This document shows, one piece after another, positions 45,812 through 54,551 of a stretch of DNA of 64,000 nt. The position numbers and the translations under genes were made by a program. The DNA is taken from contig DAISIK010000001.1 in the NCBI GenBank assembly GCA_036822055.1, positions 62,001 through 126,000 on the forward strand, read 5' to 3'. The stretch is from DAISIK01 sp036822055 (lineage in GTDB: Bacteria; Verrucomicrobiota; Verrucomicrobiia; Opitutales; Puniceicoccaceae). Each line of letters begins with the position of its first letter. The stretch's first letter is position 1. The notes below the pieces were generated by a model that was given only the letters and a program-made list of their open reading frames with translations, searched no databases and was not told the DNA's origin.

Positions 45812-47502
45812 TTGCCCTCTCCGAGGAGAAGGCCCGGAGCCACGGCCTTTTCATCATCGTTTTACTCTACCTTCTTTTTCTTCTCCCCGGAACCGGAAGC
45901 CTGCCCCTCTTTGACCGCGACGAACCTCGCTTTTCCGGTGCCACCATCGAGATGATCGAGCGAGGCGATTACCTCGTCCCATATTTCAACGACACCTTCC
46001 GCTTCGACAAACCACCCCTCACTTACTGGTGGATGTCCATCCACTACCACCTCTTCGGTGTCCACGAGTTTGCTGCCCGCCTCCACGCTGTCCTCGCCTC
46101 CCTTGTTTGCGGCCTCTCCATCTATGGCTTCGGCCGTCAATTCTTCTCCGCTCGAACTGGTTTGCTGGCTGCTCTCGGTTTCCTCACCACTTTCCAGGCA
46201 TTGATTCACGGGAGGCTTGCTCTGGCAGACATGCCCCTGATTGCCTGCCTCGTTCTTAGCCACTGGGCGCTCTGGAATTTGGTCAAACCCACCTCGACTC
46301 AATCACTACAGAAATTTGGGAAATGGTTTTGGCTCTTCTGGGTCTCCGCCAGCCTTGGCTTCCTCGCCAAAGGCCCCCTCTCAATCGGGGTTCCCCTCCT
46401 CTCCCTCCTTCTCTATCGATTCGTCTTCTACCGGCGTAGTGTATCCGTTTTCCAAATACAGCCATTCTGGGGAACCGTCGTGTTCCTGATTCCCCTCGCT
46501 CTCTGGGGCATTCCCGCCCTCCTCGCTACCAATGGAGCTTACTGGGAGGTGGGCATTGGCAAACACGTCATCGAACGAGGTCTGGATGCCTTCAACGATC
46601 GGAAGTCTTTCCCCCTCTTCTACTTTTTCACCGTCGGGATCAGCCTCTTTCCCTGGTTTGCCCTGTTCTGGGTTTGGCAGCGTCGAGTCCGTCGCGATTG
46701 GGACCCCCTCAACGCCTTTCTCGTCTCTTGGCTCATCGCTCCATTTCTCATCTTCAGCTTCTACGCCACCCAGCTCCCCCACTACATCCTTCCAGGTTTC
46801 CCAGCCTTTTTCCTCCTCCTCTTTCGACGTCCCTGCTTACCCCTCCGCAATCACCTTCGCACCCGCTTTCACCGTCTTTTCGAAAAGATATCAGCGGCCC
46901 TCTTCGGCGGCATCATCATCCTTGTTTTGATTTCCCGGCTCGACCGCTATGCCCCGCTGCTGGCCCTCGGGATCATTGCCATTTCCCTCGCTTTCCTCAG
47001 CCTTCTTTGGCTCGTTCGAGCCAACCGCTCCTTTTCCCACTTCCTCCTCGTCGGGTGCGTTGTTGGACTAGCCCTCTCGACTCTCGGTCACGGACTCCGC
47101 CAAAACCACGCCACCATCAGGTTGGCTCAGCTTCTCGATTTTCAACCCGGCCTCCGTCAAATCGGGCTCGGACTCGGCTATGGCTTTACCGAGCCGTCGC
47201 TCGTCTTCTATACAGGTCATTTTTGGCTAGCTGCCTCGTCCGGGGATTCGATCCAACAGCTCATGGCAGAGGAAGATGTCCAAATCGTCGTCACCCTCGT
47301 ACAAGATTACCCTCTCGAGGCACTGCTTCTCGCCGCTTGGTCCGGTCAGGCACCGGAATCCAAACGCCACCACACCCCGCCCGATTTCCTCCCCCCGGGG
47401 CAGATTTTCCGAGTCTCGGGCATCAATCCCGCCCGTTTTAGCTGGGCCACGGTTGAGATCTGGCGTCCTTCACCTCAGGTTCCCGGCCCGGTGGTACCCT
47501 GA
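45808..47502 (+). CDS. ArnT-like glycosyltransferase (GT83 / PMT family)
   Basis: About 564 residues from ATG 45808. The N-terminal DRDEPRFSGATIEMIERGDYLVPYFND and FDKPPLTYWW segments match ArnT and related lipid-linked transferases, followed by many transmembrane helices. ArnT adds 4-amino-4-deoxyarabinose to lipid A, but related enzymes add other sugars, so the donor is not certain. It overlaps the PAP2 gene upstream and its 3' end overlaps by 28 bases the 3' end of a second PAP2 gene on the other strand. Confidence 0.8.
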   Translation: MIALSEEKARSHGLFIIVLLYLLFLLPGTGSLPLFDRDEPRFSGATIEMIERGDYLVPYFNDTFRFDKPPLTYWWMSIHYHLFGVHEFAARLHAVLASLVCGLSIYGFGRQFFSARTGLLAALGFLTTFQALIHGRLALADMPLIACLVLSHWALWNLVKPTSTQSLQKFGKWFWLFWVSASLGFLAKGPLSIGVPLLSLLLYRFVFYRRSVSVFQIQPFWGTVVFLIPLALWGIPALLATNGAYWEVGIGKHVIERGLDAFNDRKSFPLFYFFTVGISLFPWFALFWVWQRRVRRDWDPLNAFLVSWLIAPFLIFSFYATQLPHYILPGFPAFFLLLFRRPCLPLRNHLRTRFHRLFEKISAALFGGIIILVLISRLDRYAPLLALGIIAISLAFLSLLWLVRANRSFSHFLLVGCVVGLALSTLGHGLRQNHATIRLAQLLDFQPGLRQIGLGLGYGFTEPSLVFYTGHFWLAASSGDSIQQLMAEEDVQIVVTLVQDYPLEALLLAAWSGQAPESKRHHTPPDFLPPGQIFRVSGINPARFSWATVEIWRPSPQVPGPVVP

Positions 47503-48371
47503 AGGATTTCCCCCTCCAGGACTTGGACCACTGCCAACCTTGATACGCGATTTCCCGACCGTCCTCGCACTGCCCGGGAGGGAAGCCGGGACCACCGCCG
47601 GGGATTCAGCTTCCGAAATACCAAACCCCGCTGCTGTCCACCCTTCCCCAACACTTGACGGGAACTCATGCCCAAGAGCCATCCCCAAGTCAGCCCAATG
47701 GCCGCCCCTACCATCACGTCGCTCAACCGGTGGCGGTTCAATTGCATCCGTGCCCAGCCAGCTTGTACCGCAAAGAGAGTTGCCGGAACCGTCATCGTCG
47801 GCATCACCACCGCCAGCGCTGTCGAGTAACCAAAGGCCGCCCCCGCATGGCCCGATGGAAAACTCTGCAACTCGTGGCGAACCGAAGGGCCATAAAACCC
47901 ATCTGCCAACTCCGAATACGGTCTCGGTCTCCCCAGCGTCCCGCGAAAAAGATTTACCGTTACCCCCGCCACCAGACAGGAAATCAAGGCCACAACCGCC
48001 GCGTGCTTGATTTGCCTCCGCGAGCGCCAAACCCCGAATACGAGGAGAAACAACGTGGTCAGAAGCGGTATCCAATGGGGCTTCGAAGCATCGCCGGACC
48101 ACTGCGCAAATGCCTCCGCTCTCCCACCGTCTTCAAAGCGCAGAGCTTCCAGTATGCGTCCATCCTCAGGGACAATCACCACTAAAAGAATGAGTACACC
48201 GAGCCAACCCAGCCCAATCCACACCCGCCAGCGCTTCCATTGGTCGAATATCGCTTTGCGGTAGATCCGAATCAACTCGCGCAAAGCTCTTTTCGGTCGA
48301 GTCGAGCCCCTCAAGGTCGGCTGCCCCCTCCGATCTTGCATCCACCAAAGCTCTCCGCCGTTTGCACTCAT
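47475..48371 (-). CDS. Second PAP2 phosphatase, membrane
   Basis: A 298-residue protein with several transmembrane helices. PAP2 motifs are RGTLGRPRPYSE, SFPSGHAG and RMQLNRHRLSDV. The C-terminal 60 residues after the last helix are basic and Arg/Gly-rich. It differs considerably from the other PAP2 protein in this cluster and may use a different lipid phosphate. It lies tail to tail with the ArnT-like gene. Confidence 0.8.
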   Translation of the reverse strand: MSANGGELWWMQDRRGQPTLRGSTRPKRALRELIRIYRKAIFDQWKRWRVWIGLGWLGVLILLVVIVPEDGRILEALRFEDGGRAEAFAQWSGDASKPHWIPLLTTLFLLVFGVWRSRRQIKHAAVVALISCLVAGVTVNLFRGTLGRPRPYSELADGFYGPSVRHELQSFPSGHAGAAFGYSTALAVVMPTMTVPATLFAVQAGWARMQLNRHRLSDVMVGAAIGLTWGWLLGMSSRQVLGKGGQQRGLVFRKLNPRRWSRLPSRAVRGRSGNRVSRLAVVQVLEGEILQGTTGPGT

Positions 48372-48384
48372 CCTCTTTCAAAAA

Positions 48385-49173
48385 TCATAGTGAAGGCTTT
48401 CTCAGAACCCAAAACCGGGTGTCGTCCGAAAACGCTTCAACCCCAGGTGGCTCCTGAAGCATTTCCGACCTCAAAAAAGTGGCCTCTACCTGCCAGGCTG
48501 TTTCGGATAGCCATCCCAAAACTTCGTCCTTTGTCGGCACGTGAATGTAGCATGGCCCTTCACAGGTATCTGCGATGCGGTCCCCGAAAACCTCGGTTCG
48601 CGGATCTTGCCCCCCCCGCTCCCATCGGGCTGCTTCCTCCTCCCAAAAGTCCCCATACGGTGACTGTTCTCGATCGTGACCCGTGAAGACAAAGTAGCCT
48701 CCAGCCCTCAGCACACGAAAGACCTCCCGCAAAACCGCCATCCGCTTCTTCAACCCTCCCACCATCATCAGTCCGTTGAATCCGAAGATGACCCCATCAA
48801 AGGTTCCCGGGCCAAAATTGAGCGCCGTCGCATCCTGCACCCCAACCTTTATCTCATATTCTAGCAACTGGGCCAACGCTCTCGCCCGATCCACCATTGG
48901 TCTTGAAACATCAGTAGCAAAAAGATCCCGGTAGCCTAATTCCCAAAGACCGATCGAGATGCGACCCGCCCCACACCCAAGCTCCAGCAAAGTGTCTTCC
49001 TTCTTGAACAGACGGGTAAAAATGCGCTCCTCAGAAACCCAGAGACCCACCTCAGCCACCGCCCGCGCATAATCTTCCACCGTTCTTTCCTCACTAAAAT
49101 AGCGCTCATTGGACAAAGCGCTGCCCGGCTCGGACCCACTCTCGGGATTTACCTTCTCTTTCCCTGAAGCCAT
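48385..49173 (-). CDS. SAM-dependent methyltransferase, class I
   Basis: A 262-residue protein. The SAM-binding motif I is LLELGCGAGRIS, then LFATDVSRPMVDRAR (motif II) and TFDGVIFGFNGLMMVGG (motif III). The substrate is unknown. It lies 13 bases upstream-of-stop from the PAP2 gene in the same direction, and is divergent from gmhA with only 17 bases between starts, so the promoters must overlap or lie inside the genes. Confidence 0.8.
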   Translation of the reverse strand: MASGKEKVNPESGSEPGSALSNERYFSEERTVEDYARAVAEVGLWVSEERIFTRLFKKEDTLLELGCGAGRISIGLWELGYRDLFATDVSRPMVDRARALAQLLEYEIKVGVQDATALNFGPGTFDGVIFGFNGLMMVGGLKKRMAVLREVFRVLRAGGYFVFTGHDREQSPYGDFWEEEAARWERGGQDPRTEVFGDRIADTCEGPCYIHVPTKDEVLGWLSETAWQVEATFLRSEMLQEPPGVEAFSDDTRFWVLRKPSL

Positions 49174-49190
49174 CTGCCATATTCAGCCGA

Positions 49191-49805
49191 ATGCATCGTG
49201 AATTTGAAAGACTGAAAACGCGCTTTCCGTCCCTCCAGCCCGTCGCGCCTCAGCTTCTCGTCCTCGCCGATACTGTTCTTTCCACCTTCCAGTCAGGTGG
49301 CAAACTCCTCCTCGCCGGTAACGGCGGGAGCGCCAGTGACTGCGACCATATCGCTGGTGAGCTCCTCAAGAGCTTTGAAAAAAACCGCCCGTTTGACCCC
49401 GACCTTTTTCAGAAACTGGGGCCAAGTCTTTCAGGTGCCCTCGAACCCGGTCTGCCAGCTCTCCCGCTTCCGGCTTTCACAGGTCTCCTGACCGCCTTCA
49501 GCAACGATCGTTCTCCTCAATACGCCTTTGCCCAACTGGTCCTCGCGCTTGGCAAGCCCGGAGACTCCCTTCTCTGCCTCACCACCTCTGGCAACTCTAC
49601 CAACATCCTCCATGCAACCCGAACCGCTCGGGCGCTCGGTCTCAAAACCCTTGCTCTCACCGGGCGCGACGGGGGTAAAATTACGGCCCTGACCGATTGC
49701 TCCGTCATCGTTCCCGGAAAATCAACCGCCGACATTCAAGAAAAACACCTACCCATTTATCACTCCCTCTGTCGCTACTGGGAAAACTCATTTTTCGAAG
49801 CATGA
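49191..49805 (+). CDS. gmhA: Phosphoheptose isomerase-like SIS protein
   Basis: A 204-residue SIS-domain protein. The phosphosugar-binding GGKLLLAGNGGSASDCDHIAGELLKSF and TTSGNST segments are clear, and the metal-site residues DHIAGE and IQEKHLPIYHSL match GmhA. It would convert sedoheptulose-7-phosphate to heptose-7-phosphate for LPS core. No other heptose gene is in the window. Its stop overlaps the start of the lytic transglycosylase gene (ATGA). Confidence 0.82.
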   Translation: MHREFERLKTRFPSLQPVAPQLLVLADTVLSTFQSGGKLLLAGNGGSASDCDHIAGELLKSFEKNRPFDPDLFQKLGPSLSGALEPGLPALPLPAFTGLLTAFSNDRSPQYAFAQLVLALGKPGDSLLCLTTSGNSTNILHATRTARALGLKTLALTGRDGGKITALTDCSVIVPGKSTADIQEKHLPIYHSLCRYWENSFFEA

Positions 49806-50779
49806 AATTTAAAGCCCCCACTATTCTCTCTCTTGCCTCTGTTTGGCTAATCTCCATCCCGCTGGACGCCAACGAAGAGTTCCAAATCGACTTAGATACC
49901 CTTCAACAGGGCTTCTCCCTCGGGCAAGAGATCTTTGAAGCCTACCAAAAGGGCGACCTACCCGAGCTTGCCTTTACCGAGGAGGAGATTTCCAAACTCT
50001 TCTCCGCCCTCAATACCGCTCTCAACGGGCGCGACCTCAGCGATCTTGAGGACCTTCGACCAGCCATTCCCGAACTCCTGCGCGCGCTCTACACCACCGA
50101 GGCTGGCTCAGCCTACGCTGACTGGTTGCTCCAACGTTTCGATTATGTGGTCGTCGCCGCCTGGGCACGTTCCCAGATTCCCGTTACCCCGCCGCAAGCT
50201 CCGGTCTCTCAACCCCCGACCAGCGGTCCAGGCCAACCATCCGCCGCACCCGCGATCCCTGCCGCCCAAGCCCAGTACATTACGAATCTCGAAGTATGGC
50301 GGCAGCGCATTAGAAACCGTCCCGTCCCGCCCAATGCCGCAAAATTTTTACCAGAGCTTAAAAAAATCTTTCGCGAGGCTAAGGTCCCGGAGCAGCTCGT
50401 ATGGCTCGCCGAGGTTGAGTCTACCTTCAATCCCCAAGCCCGCAGCCCGGTCGGAGCCGTGGGACTTTTTCAGTTCATGCCCAAGACTGGGGAGTGGATG
50501 GGGCTCTCCCTCGCTCCCTCCGACGAGCGCAACGACCCCTTTAAAAGCGCCACTGCCGCTGCCAAATACTTAACCTACCTCCACCGGCAGTTCGACGATT
50601 GGCCACTTGCCCTCGCCGCCTACAACTACGGCCAGGGAAACATCCGGCGCCTCCTTCGCGAGTTGGATGCCAAAGCCTTCCCGCAAATCCTTGAGCGCCT
50701 ACCGGCCGAGACTCAAATGTACGTTCCAAAAATCTTTGCCACCATCGAAGTTCGCGAGGGAACGCCCTTTGCACCCTAA
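49802..50779 (+). CDS. Lytic murein transglycosylase, SLT family
   Basis: About 325 residues from ATG 49802. A signal peptide is visible at the N terminus. Residues about 30-125 are a helical domain, followed by a Pro/Gln-rich linker, and the SLT catalytic domain from about 190: VWLAEVESTFNPQARSPVGAVG with catalytic Glu206, FQFMPKTG, and the AAYNYGQGNIRR and LPAETQMYVPKIF motifs. It would cleave peptidoglycan glycan strands. It is linked to gmhA by overlap. Confidence 0.88.
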   Translation: MKFKAPTILSLASVWLISIPLDANEEFQIDLDTLQQGFSLGQEIFEAYQKGDLPELAFTEEEISKLFSALNTALNGRDLSDLEDLRPAIPELLRALYTTEAGSAYADWLLQRFDYVVVAAWARSQIPVTPPQAPVSQPPTSGPGQPSAAPAIPAAQAQYITNLEVWRQRIRNRPVPPNAAKFLPELKKIFREAKVPEQLVWLAEVESTFNPQARSPVGAVGLFQFMPKTGEWMGLSLAPSDERNDPFKSATAAAKYLTYLHRQFDDWPLALAAYNYGQGNIRRLLRELDAKAFPQILERLPAETQMYVPKIFATIEVREGTPFAP

Positions 50780-50865
50780 CGGTCCCCACCGTTTACCATC
50801 CTGTTTACCCTATCAGCTTTGAGAGCGCTTAAAACCTCCATGTCAGTCCGCTATTCAGTGACAGG

Positions 50866-51930
50866 TTGGCAAATCTCTTGCAAAATATCTGTCACACCTC
50901 AATCAACTTAGCCGTGTCCCGAGTCTCCAATCCAACCATCAATGCAATCAGAGGATTCTTTTTGTTCTTTTGTCTGCTGGGTGGGTTCCTCATCTCATTC
51001 AGCGAGCCGGGATGGAATCGCGGCTTGGTGGTCACCTCCGCCCTTCTCATCGGAGTTCTCGTCGTCTTGATCGACATCTACCTCGAGGGCTTTTCGCTGC
51101 GTGGGCTCACCGCCCTTACCTTCGGGATCGGTCTCGGCACCCTGGTCGCCATCCTCATCGACCTCTCGCCCCTTTTTGACCCGCTCAATCAAGATGAAAA
51201 GCTCAGCGGAAGCGTCTACCTTGTGCGCCTCACCCTCTTTGTCATCCTCATGTACCTCGGTGCAGTGATCGCCCTTCGCGGGCGAGATGAGTTCAACCTC
51301 ATCATTCCCTACGTTAAATTTGTTCCGGAAACGGTCGAATCCGGCCTCGTCATCGTCGATTCAAGTGCCCTCATCGACGGTCGCATTCTCGCGGTTTGCG
51401 AGTCCGGGTGGCTCAATGACCGGCTTGTCATCCCCCGCTTTGTCCTGCGGGAGATTCAGTCCATTGCCGATTCACCCGACCCTCACCATAAAAATACGGG
51501 GCGCATCGGCCTACAGACCCTCAACAAACTTCGCGAGCTCCCCAGCGTCGAGCTTATCATTCACGACAGCGATAACCCTCTCGAGACCGCAGTCGATGCC
51601 AAGCTTATCTTTGTTGCTCGCACCCTGCGCGGACGCCTCCTCACCACCGACTACAACCTCGCCCGCCGCGCCGAGGTCGAGGGGGTACCATGGCTCAACC
51701 TCAATGCCCTCGCCCGTGCTCTCAATCCGCCCATCCGCATCGGTCTTGCCGTCGAAGTTGAATTGGTCAAACTCGGCAAGGACCCTCACCAAGGCGTCGG
51801 ATACCTTCCCGATGGTTCGATGGTTGTCGTCAATCAAGCCCACGATCTCCTCGGCGAAACCGTCCAGGCCGAGGTCGTCAGCATCATCCCAACCAGCGGG
51901 GGAAGAATGATCTTTGCCGAAATCACCTGA
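50866..51930 (+). CDS. PIN/TRAM-domain membrane protein, YacL-like
   Basis: A 354-residue protein with four N-terminal membrane helices, then a PIN nuclease-like domain with VDSSALIDGRI, FVLREIQSIADS and TTDYNLARRAEVEG, and a C-terminal TRAM domain. The architecture is that of the YacL family; function is unclear. TTG 50866 is the called start; a GTG at 50914 would shorten it by 16 residues, and neither can be decided by eye. Confidence 0.85.
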   Translation: MANLLQNICHTSINLAVSRVSNPTINAIRGFFLFFCLLGGFLISFSEPGWNRGLVVTSALLIGVLVVLIDIYLEGFSLRGLTALTFGIGLGTLVAILIDLSPLFDPLNQDEKLSGSVYLVRLTLFVILMYLGAVIALRGRDEFNLIIPYVKFVPETVESGLVIVDSSALIDGRILAVCESGWLNDRLVIPRFVLREIQSIADSPDPHHKNTGRIGLQTLNKLRELPSVELIIHDSDNPLETAVDAKLIFVARTLRGRLLTTDYNLARRAEVEGVPWLNLNALARALNPPIRIGLAVEVELVKLGKDPHQGVGYLPDGSMVVVNQAHDLLGETVQAEVVSIIPTSGGRMIFAEIT

Positions 51931-52057
51931 AGAATCCTGTCCGGCGGGCCGCCTAATTTGACAGATTCTTCACCCGATTTTTCTTGCTTTTCCAGCTCAT
52001 CTGGAAGAAGCTTTGTGTACGGGTCACCCGTAATCCATAATCCAAGAACAAAATACT

Positions 52058-52429
52058 ATGAAAAACGCACAATCCAAGAAGGGTTTCACCCTCGTAGAAA
52101 TCATGATCGTGGTCGTGATCATCGGCCTCCTCGCTGCCATGGCTATCCCTGCCTTCCAACAGGTTCAAGCCAACAGCCGTGAGAAGACCATCATCAACAA
52201 CCTCCGCCAAATCTCTTCAGCTGGTCAACAGTACATCCTTGATACCGGTATAGACACAGTCACCTACGCGGATCTCCTCGCCACCACTCCTCCCTACCTC
52301 AATACGATCACACCGGTCAACGGAGAAGTTTACGGCACCGTTACCATCACAGCGAACGGCGGCAGCATCACCGTCACTGCGAATTCGGCTTCCGTTGGAG
52401 CCGCCGGCGTAGTGACCTTCACCTACTAA
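52058..52429 (+). CDS. Type IV pilin / type II pseudopilin-like protein
   Basis: A 123-residue protein with a short basic leader, the prepilin cleavage site KKGFTLVE and the hydrophobic N-terminal helix IMIVVVIIGLLAAMAIPAF. The tail is a small beta-rich domain rich in Thr, Gly and Ala. No pilus assembly, prepilin peptidase or secretion gene is nearby, so it is an isolated pilin. A strong terminator follows directly. Confidence 0.85.
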   Translation: MKNAQSKKGFTLVEIMIVVVIIGLLAAMAIPAFQQVQANSREKTIINNLRQISSAGQQYILDTGIDTVTYADLLATTPPYLNTITPVNGEVYGTVTITANGGSITVTANSASVGAAGVVTFTY

Positions 52430-52452
52430 TCTATCAGACTCTTCCCTTACAA

Positions 52453-52484
52453 AGAGCCGACCAATCTGGTCGGCTCTTTTTTTT
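52453..52484 (+). terminator. Rho-independent terminator after the pilin gene
   Basis: AGAGCCGACC (52453-52462) pairs with GGTCGGCTCT (52468-52477) around a five-base loop and runs into a stretch of T residues up to 52484. This ends the pilin transcript. Confidence 0.92.
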
Positions 52485-52592
52485 GAAGGCTCTCTCGTTT
52501 GTTTAACACAATCAATCGTTCAGGAGGACTAGGCACCAGAAGTCCTCATCGTGCCAAGATCCAACTTTTAAAAACATGGGTTAAGTTGAACG

Positions 52593-53312
52593 ATGGATCC
52601 CAACCTTCTCCCCACCGGCATTCAATCGGTTACTTTCTCCGGTTCAATCAGCCATCCTATCAAGCTTCTTTCGGGGTTTCGCAAAGGCATTCATACCCTT
52701 CCGAAGATTGCCAATTCAATCACCGATCACTTCGTCAATCGCACTGCCGCTACCGAGATCGCTGCTACCGTCGAAGAGCGATACCAAGAAGTGCGCAAAG
52801 CTTTTCAGTACAAAAGATCAGATCTGCAAATCAAACTAGCGCCTCCCCCTGCCAGTCTATTCTGCCCGGACTTTACCCTGCTTATCGACTATCGAGTGCA
52901 TCCCCAGCGTCCCTCCCACTGCCTCGCCCGCCAGTCTTTCATCCCGATCAACCTGTCAATCCTCAAACATCCCGAGGCAGACGGCCTTTTCGGATCCTCT
53001 TTTGATACCCTCAAGCTGACCCTGGATACCCCCCTATCCATCGAAAATCTAATCGACCAAATCGAGGCACTCCCAGATATCAAAGGCTTTTCGTTAAACT
53101 ATCCATTCGACGCTACATCCTGCGAAATCTGGATTTCCGGCTCACCTGCCCAAATAGTCGTCGAACCCGCGTCAATCGCCCTGATCCTCCCCAAACCAAG
53201 CTCATTTCTTGATTTCCTTTCCGTATTCTCGGCTCTCGAACGCTTCTTTCAATCCTGCTGCTTCGAGTCTTCTTTACCTCCTGCTCTCCTCACCGCCGAG
53301 GCGGAATCCTGA
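52593..53312 (+). CDS. Conserved-looking protein of unknown function
   Basis: A 239-residue cytosolic protein with no recognised family or signal peptide. The N-terminal third is helical with TAATEIAATVEERYQEVRKAFQYKRSDLQIKL; the rest is beta-rich with FTLLIDYRVH and several ILISG-like strands. It follows the pilin terminator and stands alone. Coding bias and the ordered secondary structure suggest a real gene. What it does is not known. Confidence 0.5.
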   Translation: MDPNLLPTGIQSVTFSGSISHPIKLLSGFRKGIHTLPKIANSITDHFVNRTAATEIAATVEERYQEVRKAFQYKRSDLQIKLAPPPASLFCPDFTLLIDYRVHPQRPSHCLARQSFIPINLSILKHPEADGLFGSSFDTLKLTLDTPLSIENLIDQIEALPDIKGFSLNYPFDATSCEIWISGSPAQIVVEPASIALILPKPSSFLDFLSVFSALERFFQSCCFESSLPPALLTAEAES

Positions 53313-53346
53313 TCCGAGCTCGTTTTATTGACTCAGTGTCAATTTA

Positions 53347-53365
53347 GTATCCATTTGGTGGATAC
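53347..53365. repeat. Inverted repeat between convergent genes
   Basis: GTATCCA (53347-53353) pairs with TGGATAC (53359-53365) across five bases in the 84-base gap between two convergent genes. It could help terminate transcription, though no T-run follows it. Confidence 0.35.
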
Positions 53366-53396
53366 AAGCCGACCTCGCCGACAATGGCCTGCAACT

Positions 53397-54389
53397 TCAT
53401 CTCTGCTTCCAACGGGCCAAAAAATCTTCTACTCCGGTCCATGGATCGGCTTTCGGCAAATACCCAAGCTCCCGCGCCGCTTTGGCACTACTAAAATAAT
53501 GATCCTTGGCCAACTCAGAGGCCGCAAACCGGGTCATCGGTGGATTGTGGGTCCACCCCAGTGCCTTCCATATAATTTCGCAGACCCATCCCACCGGGTA
53601 AGCCAACACAAATGGCACCTTTCGCCGAATCTCGGTTACTCCAGCCTCCGCACAAACCCGATTTAGCCACGGCCAAAGCTCCACCGGGTTGCCGCCATTG
53701 ATGAAATAGGCTCCTCCACCCTTCAGTCCACCTCTTAAGGCCTCCGCTGCCCGCAAATGCGCTTCCACCACATCGTCAACGTGGGTGATGTCCACCCGAT
53801 TCCGTCCATTGCCAACCTGCTTTAGCTTCCCCTTTGCCGCCCGATCCAGAATCGTTGGCAAAAGGTGATTATCTCCCCCTCCAACGATTAAATGCGGACG
53901 CAACGCAACCGTCCGCATCCCATCCTTACCATTCTCCCGCAAGACTAATGCTTCCGCCAAACTCTTGGTCCAGGCGTATTCAGAGATTCGTGACCGCGTC
54001 AAGGGAAGGTTTTCGTCGCCGTTCTGAATCGCCCTTCCGTTGAAGGTGACACTTGGAGTGCTCGTGAAAATAAACCGCCTTACTCCAGCCTCTTGCGCTC
54101 CCTTCAATACTCGCTCCGTTGCTCTAACGTTTGCCTCGTAAAAATCTGAACGTCTCCCCCAAATTCCCGCTTTCGCCGCCACGTGATAAACCAGCTCGCA
54201 ACCATCAAAGAGATCCTCACTCAAAACATCCGTCGCCAAATCTCCATAATGCATCTCGATCCCCAACTCCTCCAGTTCAGGCGCTCGACGCCTGCCCGTC
54301 CCTTTTATCTGGAAGCCTTGAGCCACCAAACGCCTTGCCAACTCTCCTCCCACGAAGCCTGTGGCCCCTGTCACCAGAACTTTTTCCAT
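53397..54389 (-). CDS. NAD-dependent epimerase/dehydratase, OleD/3-beta-HSD-like
   Basis: About 330 residues from ATG 54389. The Rossmann motif is VTGATGFVGGELARRL, and the active-site Tyr/Lys pair is in YAWTKSLAEA. The segment FIFTSTPSVTFNG and the overall pattern resemble OleD-type 3-beta-hydroxysteroid dehydrogenases/isomerases and related extended SDR enzymes. Longer readings up to 54491 add a Met-rich stretch unlike the family. The substrate cannot be named. Confidence 0.8.
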   Translation of the reverse strand: MEKVLVTGATGFVGGELARRLVAQGFQIKGTGRRRAPELEELGIEMHYGDLATDVLSEDLFDGCELVYHVAAKAGIWGRRSDFYEANVRATERVLKGAQEAGVRRFIFTSTPSVTFNGRAIQNGDENLPLTRSRISEYAWTKSLAEALVLRENGKDGMRTVALRPHLIVGGGDNHLLPTILDRAAKGKLKQVGNGRNRVDITHVDDVVEAHLRAAEALRGGLKGGGAYFINGGNPVELWPWLNRVCAEAGVTEIRRKVPFVLAYPVGWVCEIIWKALGWTHNPPMTRFAASELAKDHYFSSAKAARELGYLPKADPWTGVEDFLARWKQR

Positions 54390-54528
54390 GTCTGCCACCC
54401 GATGACAGTTTTCTGTAGATCGCAATCTGAAACCCGGTTCACTCCCAATCATCCGTTCAAACCAACCTAACCTCAAGCCTCCCCTCTCCATTTGCGCGGT
54501 CCCTACTTTCCCTTGCTCTAGTCCAGAC

Positions 54529-54551
54529 GCTTAGCCATCCATTAGCTAAGC
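54529..54551 (+). promoter_or_regulatory. Inverted repeat immediately before the sirtuin start codon
   Basis: GCTTAGC (54529-54535) and GCTAAGC (54545-54551) form a 7-bp inverted repeat with a nine-base loop, ending at the base before the ATG. It could be an operator or an RNA hairpin that hides the ribosome-binding site. No ribosome-binding sequence is otherwise clear here. Confidence 0.35.

Noticed and set aside
51958..51990. TTGACA before the pilin gene considered as a -35 box.
   Set aside because: No -10 box is found at a normal distance, and a sigma-54 pattern is also incomplete.
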